Source: Acidimicrobiia bacterium
GTDB taxonomy: Bacteria; Actinomycetota; Acidimicrobiia; Acidimicrobiales; AC-14
DNA: 5,526 nt
Direction of reading: 5' to 3'
NCBI GenBank assembly: GCA_019243595.1
Contig: JAFAUA010000581.1
Location: 1-5,526, forward strand
The translations under genes and the position numbers were made by a program. The notes under the pieces are model-generated. The model worked only from the letters and a program-made list of their open reading frames with translations, was not told the DNA's origin and made no database searches. Of this stretch, positions 1 to 5,526 are shown piece after piece. Each line of letters starts with the position of its first letter. Within the stretch, counting starts at the first letter, position 1.

Positions 1-1823
1 TTGATGTCGGCGCCGGTCTCCTGCTGCATGGTGTTGATGACCTTGCCCTTGGGACCGATCACCTCGCCGATCTTGTCGAGGGGGATCTCGAAGCTCACGA
101 TCTTCGGCGCCGTGTTGGCGACCGTCGGTCGCGGCTCGGCAATCGCCTTGTTCATCACGTCGAGGATCTGCATGCGGGCGTCGCGCGCCTGCTGCAGGGC
201 CTTGGCGAGAACATCGGCGGGCAGCCCGTCGATCTTGGTGTCGAGCTGCAAGGCGGTCACGAACTCGCTCGTACCTGCGACCTTGAAGTCCATGTCGCCG
301 AACGCGTCCTCAGCTCCGAGGATGTCGGTGAGCGTCGTGTACTTGCCCTCGGCGTAGATGAGCCCCATCGCAATGCCGGCGACCGGTGCCTTGATGGGAA
401 CGCCCGCGTCCATCATCGACAGGCTCGAGCCACACACCGACGCCATCGATGTCGAACCGTTGGACGAGAGGACCTCGGACACCAGGCGAAGGGTGTAGGA
501 GAACTCCTGCTCGTCGGGAACGACCGGGAGCAACGCCCGCTCGGCCAGCAGCCCGTGGCCGATCTCGCGGCGCTTGGGGCTGCCGACACGACCGGTCTCG
601 CCGTTGGCCCAGGGCGGCATGTTGTAGTGGTGCATGTAGCGCTTGGACTCGTCGATGCCGATCGTGTCGAGCATCTGGGACATGCGCGGCATGCCGAGGC
701 TGGTCACCGTGAGGACCTGGGTCTCACCCCGCTGGAACAGACCGGTGCCGTGGGCCGTCGGGAGGATGCCCACCTCGGCGCTGAGGGCACGGAGGTCGGC
801 GACACCCCGTCCGTCCATGCGCTTGCCTTCGTCGACGACTCGCTTGCGGACCAACTCCTTGGTGAGGGAGCGGACGGCGGCCTTGATCTCTTTTTCGAGC
901 TCAGGCGTCTCGCCGCCGACCTCGGCAATGATGGCGGCCGTGGCCTCGTCGGTGGCCTGGTTGCGCTCGGCCTTCGCCGTGATGGTGATGACCTGGGAGA
1001 GCCGGTCGCTTCCGACTGTGCGCACTCGGTCGAGTAGCTCGGGCGAGTAGTCGATCTGGGGTACCCAAGGGATGGGCTCGCGGACTCCAGCCTTCTCGAC
1101 CAGCTGGTTCTGCAAGTCGATCGACTCGCGGATCCAGGTCTTGGCTTCCTCGAGGCCCTGGGCGATGGCCTCCTCGGTGACCTTCGGGGCGCCGTCTTCG
1201 TAGTACTTCCAGGCGTTCTCGGTACCGCCCGCCTCGACCATCATGATCGCAATGTCATTGTCGACGGCCCGGCCGGCGACGACGAGCTCGAACGTGGCCT
1301 CGTCGCCCTCCTGGTAGGTCGGATGCGGCGCCCACTTGCCCTCGGTCGTCCACGCGACACGCACGGCGCCGATGGGCCCTTCGAAGGGGATGCCCGAGAT
1401 CATCAGCGCAGCCGAGGCGGCGTTGATGGCCACGATGTCGTGGGGGTTCTCCTGGTCGGCGCCGAGGATGGTGCCGACGACCTGGGTCTCGTTGCGGTAG
1501 CCGTCGGCGAACGACGGCCGGAGGGGCCGGTCGATCAGGCGACAGGTCAGGATGGCCTGGTCGGTGGGGCGGCCCTCACGCCGGAAGAACGAGCCGGGGA
1601 TCTTCCCCGCTGCGTACGCCCGCTCCTCGATGTCGACGGTGAGGGGGAAGAAGTCGATCCCCTCTCGGACACCGTGGGATGCGTTGGCCGTGACCAGCAC
1701 CACGGTGTCGCCGATGCGGGCGACGACTGCGCCTTGGGACTGGGGGGCGAGCTTGCCCGTCTCGAACGACAGGGTCTTGTCGGTGCCCGAAATAGGGCCC
1801 GACACGGAAATGGCTTCCGCCAT
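1..1823 (-). CDS. pnp: Polynucleotide phosphorylase (PNPase), 3' end cut by window edge
   Basis: PNPase is a cytoplasmic trimeric 3'-to-5' exoribonuclease that uses phosphate to degrade RNA to nucleoside diphosphates; it can also add tails. The frame is open from ATG at 1823 to the window edge, giving residues 1-607; the rest of KH and the S1 domain lie outside. The first RNase PH-like core contains GSFFRREGRPTD (FFRR at 79-82). A helical linker follows, then the second core with GETGR, SPKRREIGHG and the phosphate-binding NGSTSMA (S457-T458-S459). The catalytic acidic/lysine set LGAEDAFGDMDFK is intact: D506, D512 and K514 align with E. coli D486, D492 and K494. The KH domain begins near 570 and shows GPKG at 590-593. 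The start is backed by an AGAGGAG ribosome binding site. It lies 118 bp downstream of rpsO with no obvious terminator between, so co-transcription is likely, as in many bacteria. The identification is certain; the C-terminal length is unknown. Confidence 0.97.
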   Translation of the reverse strand, partial: MAEAISVSGPISGTDKTLSFETGKLAPQSQGAVVARIGDTVVLVTANASHGVREGIDFFPLTVDIEERAYAAGKIPGSFFRREGRPTDQAILTCRLIDRPLRPSFADGYRNETQVVGTILGADQENPHDIVAINAASAALMISGIPFEGPIGAVRVAWTTEGKWAPHPTYQEGDEATFELVVAGRAVDNDIAIMMVEAGGTENAWKYYEDGAPKVTEEAIAQGLEEAKTWIRESIDLQNQLVEKAGVREPIPWVPQIDYSPELLDRVRTVGSDRLSQVITITAKAERNQATDEATAAIIAEVGGETPELEKEIKAAVRSLTKELVRKRVVDEGKRMDGRGVADLRALSAEVGILPTAHGTGLFQRGETQVLTVTSLGMPRMSQMLDTIGIDESKRYMHHYNMPPWANGETGRVGSPKRREIGHGLLAERALLPVVPDEQEFSYTLRLVSEVLSSNGSTSMASVCGSSLSMMDAGVPIKAPVAGIAMGLIYAEGKYTTLTDILGAEDAFGDMDFKVAGTSEFVTALQLDTKIDGLPADVLAKALQQARDARMQILDVMNKAIAEPRPTVANTAPKIVSFEIPLDKIGEVIGPKGKVINTMQQETGADI

Positions 1824-1941
1824 GTGCACTCCTCTGGCGGCGGCGAGCCAGTTGTCAGTTGTCGGACACCCCGGCCTTGTCGGCCCGAGTATTCGGCGAC
1901 TGGCAGCTGGCGGCCTGTGCCGCGCTAGTTGGATTCGGTTG
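1824..1941 (-). other. rpsO-pnp intercistronic spacer with possible folded RNA
   Basis: This 118-nt spacer lies between the rpsO stop and the pnp start. GCCAGT (plus strand 1847-1852) and ACTGGC (1899-1904) form a 6-bp inverted repeat. Between its arms are two small 4-bp hairpins, GGCC/GGCC (1873-1876 with 1882-1885) and CCGA/TCGG (1885-1888 with 1893-1896); they share base 1885, so they are alternatives. A tandem 7-bp repeat, AGTTGTC twice, occupies 1850-1863. No stem followed by a U run is present, so a terminator is not supported. In E. coli a hairpin in this position is cut by RNase III and mediates PNPase autocontrol. A similar role here is only an inference from position, because the stems are short. 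Confidence 0.3.
1829..1835 (-). promoter_or_regulatory. Strong ribosome binding site of pnp
   Basis: On the minus strand AGAGGAG lies 5 nt upstream of the ATG at 1823. It is the clearest Shine-Dalgarno sequence in the window and fixes the pnp start. It contrasts with rpsO and arfB, which have none that is recognisable. Confidence 0.8.
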
Positions 1942-2199
1942 TCAGCGGCGCAGGCCGAGGCGCGCGATCAGCGCCCGATAACGCTCCACGTCGTTGTCGC
2001 GCACATAGTTGAGCAACCGGCGACGGCGGCCGACGAGCATGAGCAGTCCACGCCGACTGTGGTGGTCCTTCTTATGGACCTTCAGGTGGTCGGTGAGCTG
2101 GTTGATGCGCTGGGTCAACAGCGCGACCTGCACTTCCGGCGACCCGGTGTCGGTGTCGTGGGTCTTGTACTCGCTGATCGTCGTGGTTTTGTCAGGCAT
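1942..2199 (-). CDS. rpsO: 30S ribosomal protein S15
   Basis: S15 is a primary 16S rRNA-binding protein of the 30S platform, needed for S6/S18 assembly and contributing to an intersubunit bridge. The 85-residue product carries the family signatures [34 protein letters not shown] and the basic C-terminal part with [12 protein letters not shown] and [10 protein letters not shown]. It is slightly short against the usual 88-89 residues, with about four residues missing before the conserved EY-H-DTGS segment. ATG at 2199 is chosen because the frame upstream (to 2259) encodes Cys- and Ser-containing sequence unlike S15 and would run through the putative leader hairpin. There is no good Shine-Dalgarno sequence; the 20 nt before ATG hold only weak CGAAG and the palindrome GAACGTTC. 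The gene is first in the rpsO-pnp unit and divergent from arfB. S15 commonly represses its own translation through its leader RNA. Confidence 0.96.
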   Translation of the reverse strand: MPDKTTTISEYKTHDTDTGSPEVQVALLTQRINQLTDHLKVHKKDHHSRRGLLMLVGRRRRLLNYVRDNDVERYRALIARLGLRR

Positions 2200-2254
2200 G
2201 CAGAACGTTCGCTTCGGAGTGGCCGAGAATGTGCTCTGACAAGGGCCGGAGCAC
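2200..2254 (-). ncRNA. Candidate rpsO 5' leader with a hairpin (possible S15 autoregulatory element)
   Basis: On the minus strand GTGCTC and GAGCAC (plus-strand positions 2249-2254 and 2231-2236) form a perfect 6-bp stem with a 12-nt loop. This would sit at the very 5' end of a transcript started from the candidate -10 box at 2261-2266. Nearer the start codon is the 8-bp palindrome GAACGTTC (2203-2210), where a Shine-Dalgarno sequence would be expected but is absent. S15 leader elements are known in several bacterial phyla and have little shared sequence. I do not recognise a named S15-leader class, so the regulatory role is inferred from position and folding only. Confidence 0.3.
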
Positions 2255-2260
2255 CGCACG

Positions 2261-2266
2261 ATCGTA
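2261..2266 (-). promoter_or_regulatory. Candidate -10 box for the rpsO-pnp unit
   Basis: The minus strand reads TACGAT, which fits the actinobacterial -10 pattern TANNNT. Transcription would start near 2254 and give a leader of about 55 nt. The -35 region, which would fall near 2284-2289 inside the start of arfB, is weak (GAGGCA on the minus strand), so this is a suggestion only. Confidence 0.3.
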
Positions 2267-2270
2267 GCAG

Positions 2271-2276
2271 TAGCGT
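2271..2276 (+). promoter_or_regulatory. Candidate -10 box placing the arfB start at +1 (leaderless)
   Basis: TAGCGT fits TANNNT and ends 6 nt before the GTG at 2283, so initiation would fall at or next to the start codon. That spacing is typical of leaderless genes in actinobacteria, and it agrees with the lack of any Shine-Dalgarno sequence before this GTG. No good -35 hexamer is present. Confidence 0.33.
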
Positions 2277-2282
2277 CCGCTC

Positions 2283-2693
2283 GTGCCTCCTGAGCTGCGG
2301 GTTACCCGAACCTGCAGGATTCCGCTGGACGAGCTGCAGTGGCGCTTCACAGCCTCGGGCGGCCCCGGCGGCCAGCACGCCAACACGGCCAATACCAGGG
2401 CCGAGGTGACCTTCGACGTCGCCACCTCGCCGTCTCTGGGCCCCCGCCAGCGGGCCAGGCTGCTCGAGCGGCTCGGGCCGGCGGTGCGGGTGGTCGCCTC
2501 CGACGAGCGCTCTCAGCTCAGGAATCGGGAGCTGGCTCTGGACCGCCTTCGTTCACGCCTGGCCGAGGCCCTGCGGATCGACCGGGAGCGCCGCCCGACT
2601 ACCCCGTCGATGGGCGCCCGCCAACGCCGGTTCGAGTCGAAGAAGCGCCGAGGCGAGATCAAGCGCATGCGCCGCCGCCCCTGGCCCGAATAA
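2283..2693 (+). CDS. arfB: Alternative ribosome-rescue factor ArfB (GGQ peptidyl-tRNA hydrolase, YaeJ family)
   Basis: ArfB enters ribosomes stalled at the 3' end of an mRNA and hydrolyses the peptidyl-tRNA, without needing a codon in the A site. The 136-residue product is close to the 140 residues of E. coli ArfB. The release-factor catalytic motif is in [11 protein letters not shown], with GGQ at residues 29-31. The C-terminus is a strongly basic tail rich in Arg and Lys (from about residue 112: [17 protein letters not shown]), the part that in the family threads into the empty mRNA entry channel. There is no codon-recognition domain, so this is not RF1 or RF2. GTG at 2283 is the natural start; it gives the usual short N-terminus before the GGQ domain. 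The gene is divergent from rpsO and followed 56 bp later by the helicase gene on the same strand, so the two may be co-transcribed. Confidence 0.93.
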   Translation: MPPELRVTRTCRIPLDELQWRFTASGGPGGQHANTANTRAEVTFDVATSPSLGPRQRARLLERLGPAVRVVASDERSQLRNRELALDRLRSRLAEALRIDRERRPTTPSMGARQRRFESKKRRGEIKRMRRRPWPE

Positions 2694-2749
2694 TCGATCC
2701 CGGATGGGCGTCCGCCGGACTGTCACACCCTGGCGGTACGTTCGGCCGG

Positions 2750-4618
2750 GTGGGTGCAGCCGAGGCGCTCGAGCGGGTCGTGGCCGCCCTGCCGGGGGGC
2801 GGGGAGGCACGTCGCGGTCAGGTAGAGATGACCAACGCCGTCGAGTCGGTGTTCGCCGACGGAGGGCAACTGGTCGTCCAGGCCGGGACCGGAATTGGCA
2901 AGAGCCTGAGCTACCTCGTCCCCGCCATCCTCTCCGGGAAGACGACGGTCGTCGCCACCGCCACCAAGGCCCTGCAGGACCAGCTGGCGAACAAGGATCT
3001 GCCATTCCTCCAGAAGCAACTCGGCAAGCCATTCGAGTTCGCAGTGCTCAAAGGTCGGGCGAACTACCTGTGCCTGCAGAAGGCGGTGGAGATCGGCTCG
3101 GGTGACGAGCAGCTCGTGCTCGAGGACGTTCGTGAGGACGAGTACGGCGCCTTCGGCCAGGAGCTCATGAAGCTCTTGAAGTGGGCCAAGACCAACAAGA
3201 GCGGCGACCGGGCCGAGCTCGACTTCGAGCCGAAACCGCGGGCATGGGCGATGCTCAGCGTGACCGCCCGCGAGTGCCCCGGCGCCCCCAAGTGCCCCCA
3301 AGGTGAATCGTGCTTCGCCGAGGCGGCCCACCAACGCGCCGCGCTTGCCGACGTCATCGTCGTCAACACCCACCTCTACGCCACCCACCTGGCGACCGGC
3401 GGCTGGCTGCTGCCCGAGCACGACGCCGTGATCTTCGACGAGGCCCACGCACTTGAGGACATCGCCGCGTCCGCCTTCGGACTCGAGCTCACCGAAGGGC
3501 GGTTCGTCGCCCTGGCCCGTAGCATCCGGGCCGCGGCGCCCGAGGAGGCCGACGCCCTCGAGGCCGCCGGGGGACGGCTGGCCGACGCCCTCGAGGGCTA
3601 CCGGGGGCGCCGGGTGTTCCCCGCGGAGCTCGAGCACCCGCTGACCGCGGCGGGCGAGGCGGCGCGCAAGGGCCTGGCGGCGGTGAAGGCAGGCGAGGAC
3701 GACGAAAACAAGCGGACGCGCGCCGTGAAAGCAGCCTCGACCCTCGTCGAGGACGTCGCCGCCGTGCAGGGTGTCGGCGAGGGCGCCGTGGCGTGGGTGG
3801 AGAGCGGCGGCCCTCCCACGCTGAAGATGGCGCCCATCGACGTCGCCCACCTTTTCGCCGAGCGGTTGTGGGACAACGTTCCCACCGCCGTCCTCACGAG
3901 CGCCACCATCCCGTCGAACCTGCCGATGCGCCTGGGACTGCCGTCAACGCATGAGCAGCTGTCGGTGGACAGCCCGTTCGACTACGAGAACCAGTCGCTC
4001 CTGTACTGCGCCACCCACCTCCCGGATCCGCGGAAGCCCGAGTTCGAGGAGGCGATGCGCGCCGAGCTGTTCGCGCTCATCAAGGCGGCCGGCGGGCGCA
4101 CCCTCGCCCTATTCACCAGCTGGCGTGCAATGCGCGCTGCCGCCGAGGCGCTTGCACCGGCGCTCCCCTACCGCGTGCTGACCCAGGACGCGCTCCCGAA
4201 GCCGGCGCTGCTGACCGCCTTCAGCACCGACGAGACGTCGTGCCTGTTCGCCACCATGGGCTTCTGGCAGGGCGTCGACGTCCCCGGCGCCGCCCTGTCG
4301 CTGCTCGCCATCGACAAGCTGCCGTTCTCGCGGCCCGACGAGCCGCTCATGCGGGCGCGCCGGGACCTGGCCGGAAAAGCGGCCTTCCAGACCGTCGACC
4401 TCCCGCGCGCCGCCAGCCTGCTGGCCCAGGGCGCGGGCCGCCTCATCCGGTCGACCACCGACCGCGGCGTGGTCGCCGTGCTCGACCCGAGGCTGGCGAC
4501 GGCCGGGTACCGATGGGAACTGATCGGCGCCCTGCCCCCCATGCGCCGGACCAAGGAACGCTCCGAGGTCGAGCGCTTCCTCGAGTCGCTCGTGGGCGAA
4601 CCCTCTATGACGTCGTAG
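2750..4618 (+). CDS. ATP-dependent DNA helicase of the DinG/YoaA (XPD-like) family with iron-sulfur cysteines
   Basis: This is a superfamily 2 helicase, expected to unwind DNA 5'-to-3' and to act on forked, R-loop or damaged DNA. Numbered from GTG 2750 (622 residues): a Q-motif-like ARRGQ ends at Q24, Walker A AGTGIGKS spans 45-52 with K51, and the DEAH box is 230-233 in VIFDEAH. TSAT is 383-386 and motif VI QGAGRLIR is 560-567. Four cysteines lie between Walker A and DEAH, C108, C176, C182 and C188, in the spacing expected for the 4Fe-4S cluster of XPD, DinG and YoaA. Conserved MGFWQGVDVPG precedes the C-terminal lobe. The frame is open back into arfB, but coding resemblance starts only near 2750. 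GTG at 2780 is a possible alternative; ATG at 2828 would lose the Q motif. No strong ribosome binding site is seen. No exonuclease domain is present, unlike Gram-positive DinG fusions. The 3' end overlaps the convergent phospholipase gene by 14 bp. DinG and YoaA cannot be told apart here. Confidence 0.92.
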   Translation: MGAAEALERVVAALPGGGEARRGQVEMTNAVESVFADGGQLVVQAGTGIGKSLSYLVPAILSGKTTVVATATKALQDQLANKDLPFLQKQLGKPFEFAVLKGRANYLCLQKAVEIGSGDEQLVLEDVREDEYGAFGQELMKLLKWAKTNKSGDRAELDFEPKPRAWAMLSVTARECPGAPKCPQGESCFAEAAHQRAALADVIVVNTHLYATHLATGGWLLPEHDAVIFDEAHALEDIAASAFGLELTEGRFVALARSIRAAAPEEADALEAAGGRLADALEGYRGRRVFPAELEHPLTAAGEAARKGLAAVKAGEDDENKRTRAVKAASTLVEDVAAVQGVGEGAVAWVESGGPPTLKMAPIDVAHLFAERLWDNVPTAVLTSATIPSNLPMRLGLPSTHEQLSVDSPFDYENQSLLYCATHLPDPRKPEFEEAMRAELFALIKAAGGRTLALFTSWRAMRAAAEALAPALPYRVLTQDALPKPALLTAFSTDETSCLFATMGFWQGVDVPGAALSLLAIDKLPFSRPDEPLMRARRDLAGKAAFQTVDLPRAASLLAQGAGRLIRSTTDRGVVAVLDPRLATAGYRWELIGALPPMRRTKERSEVERFLESLVGEPSMTS

Positions 4619-5474
4619 TGGTCGTCGTCGGCTCCATGTCGCGGGGGCGGCAGGGCGACGGGACCAACGGGTCGCAGCGCCAGGAGACACCGCCCGGAAG
4701 CAAGTAGCCGTCGTCCCTGGCGCTGACGATCTGGGCGCCGCTCGCCGCGGCCGCGTCGCGCCGCTTCTCGTCGAGGACAACTCCATCGCCGTCGGCCTGG
4801 GTTCGCACGACGAGACCGGCATGAACGAAGGCAGCGATATCGGCCGCCTGTGACAACGGATCGGGCCGGCTGGTGATGGCGGCCAGGGGTCCGCTGCTGG
4901 CATAGACGAACATCGAGCCGCCCGTGTACTGCTCGGCGCCGTTTCCGATGAGCACGGCGATGACGCGACCTCGAGTGCCCGCCAGAGTTGGCCACCGACC
5001 GCCGGCGACCTCCTTGGGACCGACGAGCAGATGCCCCGGAAGGGCGGCCTGCACCGCGACCGCCACGGCGCCGGCATCCTGTGGCGCACCCTTGTTCTCG
5101 ACGACGAGGTACAGGGGAAGCGCTTGTCGATGTGCGCCGAGCCAGACGCGCACCGGCTGCAGACACGCGACGAGCGTGGGGCACGTCGAGCGCCGGTCGT
5201 TGGCCGAGTGGTACACGGCGAAGCTGCCGTCGGGCTGTGACCAGACGTCGAGTTCGAGCTGGCGGATGCCCTCGTCGAGTTGCCGCTCGAGAGGCGGCAG
5301 CGGCGGCTGGTAGCTGTTGTGTGTCCCACGGACCTGCACGGCGTTGACGCGGATGACGCGATCGCGCGGGAACGGGTTGCTCGATGTCGAGCCTCCGCTG
5401 CAGGCGACGAGGGCCAGCAGCGCGAGGGCGACTAGTACCCGAGACGGTCGAGGGCCTTGGGGCGCCGCTGCCAG
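4605..5474 (-). CDS. Predicted lipoprotein, Ca2+-dependent phosphoinositide phospholipase C family; start uncertain
   Basis: The family cleaves phosphoinositides or related phosphodiesters by two-histidine, calcium-assisted catalysis on a TIM barrel. The core opens with RGTHNSYQ and continues with QLELDVW, AVYHS and LYLVVENKG. Numbered from CTG 5474 (289 residues), H52 and H89 match the catalytic histidines, N53, E74, D76 and E126 the calcium ligands, and K128 a substrate contact. Later family features are VRTQADGD, a KRRDAAAASGAQIVS stretch and a Cys-containing end. The canonical GTG at 5339 would begin only six residues before the first catalytic His. Upstream in the same frame is a full lipoprotein signal: arginines, the hydrophobic run VLVALALLALVAC with lipobox LVAC (C25), then a GGSTSS linker. 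No ATG, GTG or TTG occurs in that frame up to the window edge; CTG 5474 is the best guess and overlaps era by 43 bp. It ends in six threonines. Family call firm, start weak, substrate unknown. Confidence 0.8.
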   Translation of the reverse strand: MAAAPQGPRPSRVLVALALLALVACSGGSTSSNPFPRDRVIRVNAVQVRGTHNSYQPPLPPLERQLDEGIRQLELDVWSQPDGSFAVYHSANDRRSTCPTLVACLQPVRVWLGAHRQALPLYLVVENKGAPQDAGAVAVAVQAALPGHLLVGPKEVAGGRWPTLAGTRGRVIAVLIGNGAEQYTGGSMFVYASSGPLAAITSRPDPLSQAADIAAFVHAGLVVRTQADGDGVVLDEKRRDAAAASGAQIVSARDDGYLLPGGVSWRCDPLVPSPCRPRDMEPTTTTTTS

Positions 5475-5526
5475 TCCTTGTCGACCTTGACGAACAACTC
5501 GATGTAGGCGCCGTCGGGCAGTTGCT
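5432..5526 (-). CDS. era: GTPase Era, C-terminal end only
   Basis: Only the last 30 codons and the TAG stop (5432-5434) are in the window. They read AYIELFVKVDKDWQ, then RRPKALDRLGY at the end. This matches the final strand and tail of the Era KH domain, where family members end in the pattern YL-L-VKV-KDW--DP--LR-LGF. Era is an essential-type GTPase that binds the 3' end of 16S rRNA during 30S maturation at the membrane or in the cytoplasm; its GTPase domain is outside the window. The next gene downstream, the phospholipase-like lipoprotein, runs on in another frame with at most a short gap or an overlap, suggesting co-transcription. The call rests on a short C-terminal match, but it is distinctive. 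Confidence 0.85.
   Translation of the reverse strand, partial: QLPDGAYIELFVKVDKDWQRRPKALDRLGY

Noticed and set aside
555..1050. Plus-strand open frames at 555-1037 and 643-1050
   Set aside because: They lie wholly opposite conserved pnp codons and look like low-complexity, Arg/Ala/Ser-biased shadow translations.
1824..1941. Rho-independent terminator between rpsO and pnp
   Set aside because: No G/C-rich stem followed by a U run on the minus strand; co-transcription fits better.
2200..2259. N-terminal extension of rpsO to an upstream ATG at 2259
   Set aside because: The added 20 residues do not resemble S15 and would cover the putative leader hairpin and start site.
1323..2409. Long plus-strand open frames opposite pnp and rpsO (1323-1928 and 1552-2409)
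   Set aside because: They are antisense to clear pnp and rpsO coding sequence and show no protein family resemblance; open antisense frames are common in high-GC DNA.
2339..2749. Helicase start at ATG 2339 inside arfB
   Set aside because: The extra sequence is an out-of-frame reading of arfB, rich in Arg, Pro and Ala; resemblance to helicases begins near 2750.
2723..3850. 375-codon minus-strand open frame opposite the helicase
   Set aside because: The plus strand here encodes all the N-terminal helicase motifs; the antisense product has no recognisable domain and a Gly/Leu/Val-biased composition.
4605..4640. Microsatellite or regulatory repeat (CGTCGT/GTCGTCGTCG run)
   Set aside because: It is very short and explained by the Thr codons at the phospholipase C-terminus.
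4109..5329. 406-codon minus-strand frame across the helicase end and the phospholipase gene, and the 4168-5184 frame
   Set aside because: They are Arg/Ser-rich translations in alternative frames of two well-supported genes.

Overview
The window is high-GC bacterial DNA, dense with genes, and most likely comes from the chromosome of an actinomycete (Actinomycetota). The reasons are the G/C-rich third codon positions, several GTG starts, a PNPase N-terminus of actinobacterial type, the conserved rpsO-pnp pair, and a possible leaderless gene behind a TANNNT -10 box. A deep-branching class such as Acidimicrobiia would fit, but that is a guess. No mobile element, CRISPR array, tRNA or rRNA was seen.

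Layout. From the left edge to about 2.2 kb, on the minus strand, lie the first 607 codons of pnp (polynucleotide phosphorylase, cut by the window edge inside its KH domain) and, upstream of it, complete rpsO (ribosomal protein S15). An 83-bp divergent spacer follows. It carries back-to-back candidate -10 boxes and an inverted repeat that would form the 5' end of the rpsO leader. On the plus strand are arfB (GGQ peptidyl-tRNA hydrolase that rescues stalled ribosomes) and, 56 bp further on, a DinG/YoaA/XPD-type iron-sulfur DNA helicase. The helicase converges on a minus-strand gene for a predicted lipoprotein of the Ca2+-dependent phosphoinositide phospholipase C family, and the two 3' ends overlap by 14 bp. 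At the right edge is the last 30 codons of era, a ribosome-assembly GTPase, also on the minus strand. The phospholipase reading frame runs back into era.

Functional picture. Most of the window is RNA and ribosome housekeeping: S15 and Era in 30S assembly, PNPase in RNA turnover, ArfB in rescue of non-stop ribosomes, and a helicase for DNA or R-loop structures. The exception is the phospholipase-like lipoprotein. It keeps the catalytic and calcium-ligand residues of the eukaryote-like PLC fold, and its lipoprotein signal peptide is in frame only upstream of any ATG, GTG or TTG codon. Its start is therefore the least settled and most interesting annotation point here. I see no convincing new multi-gene system.
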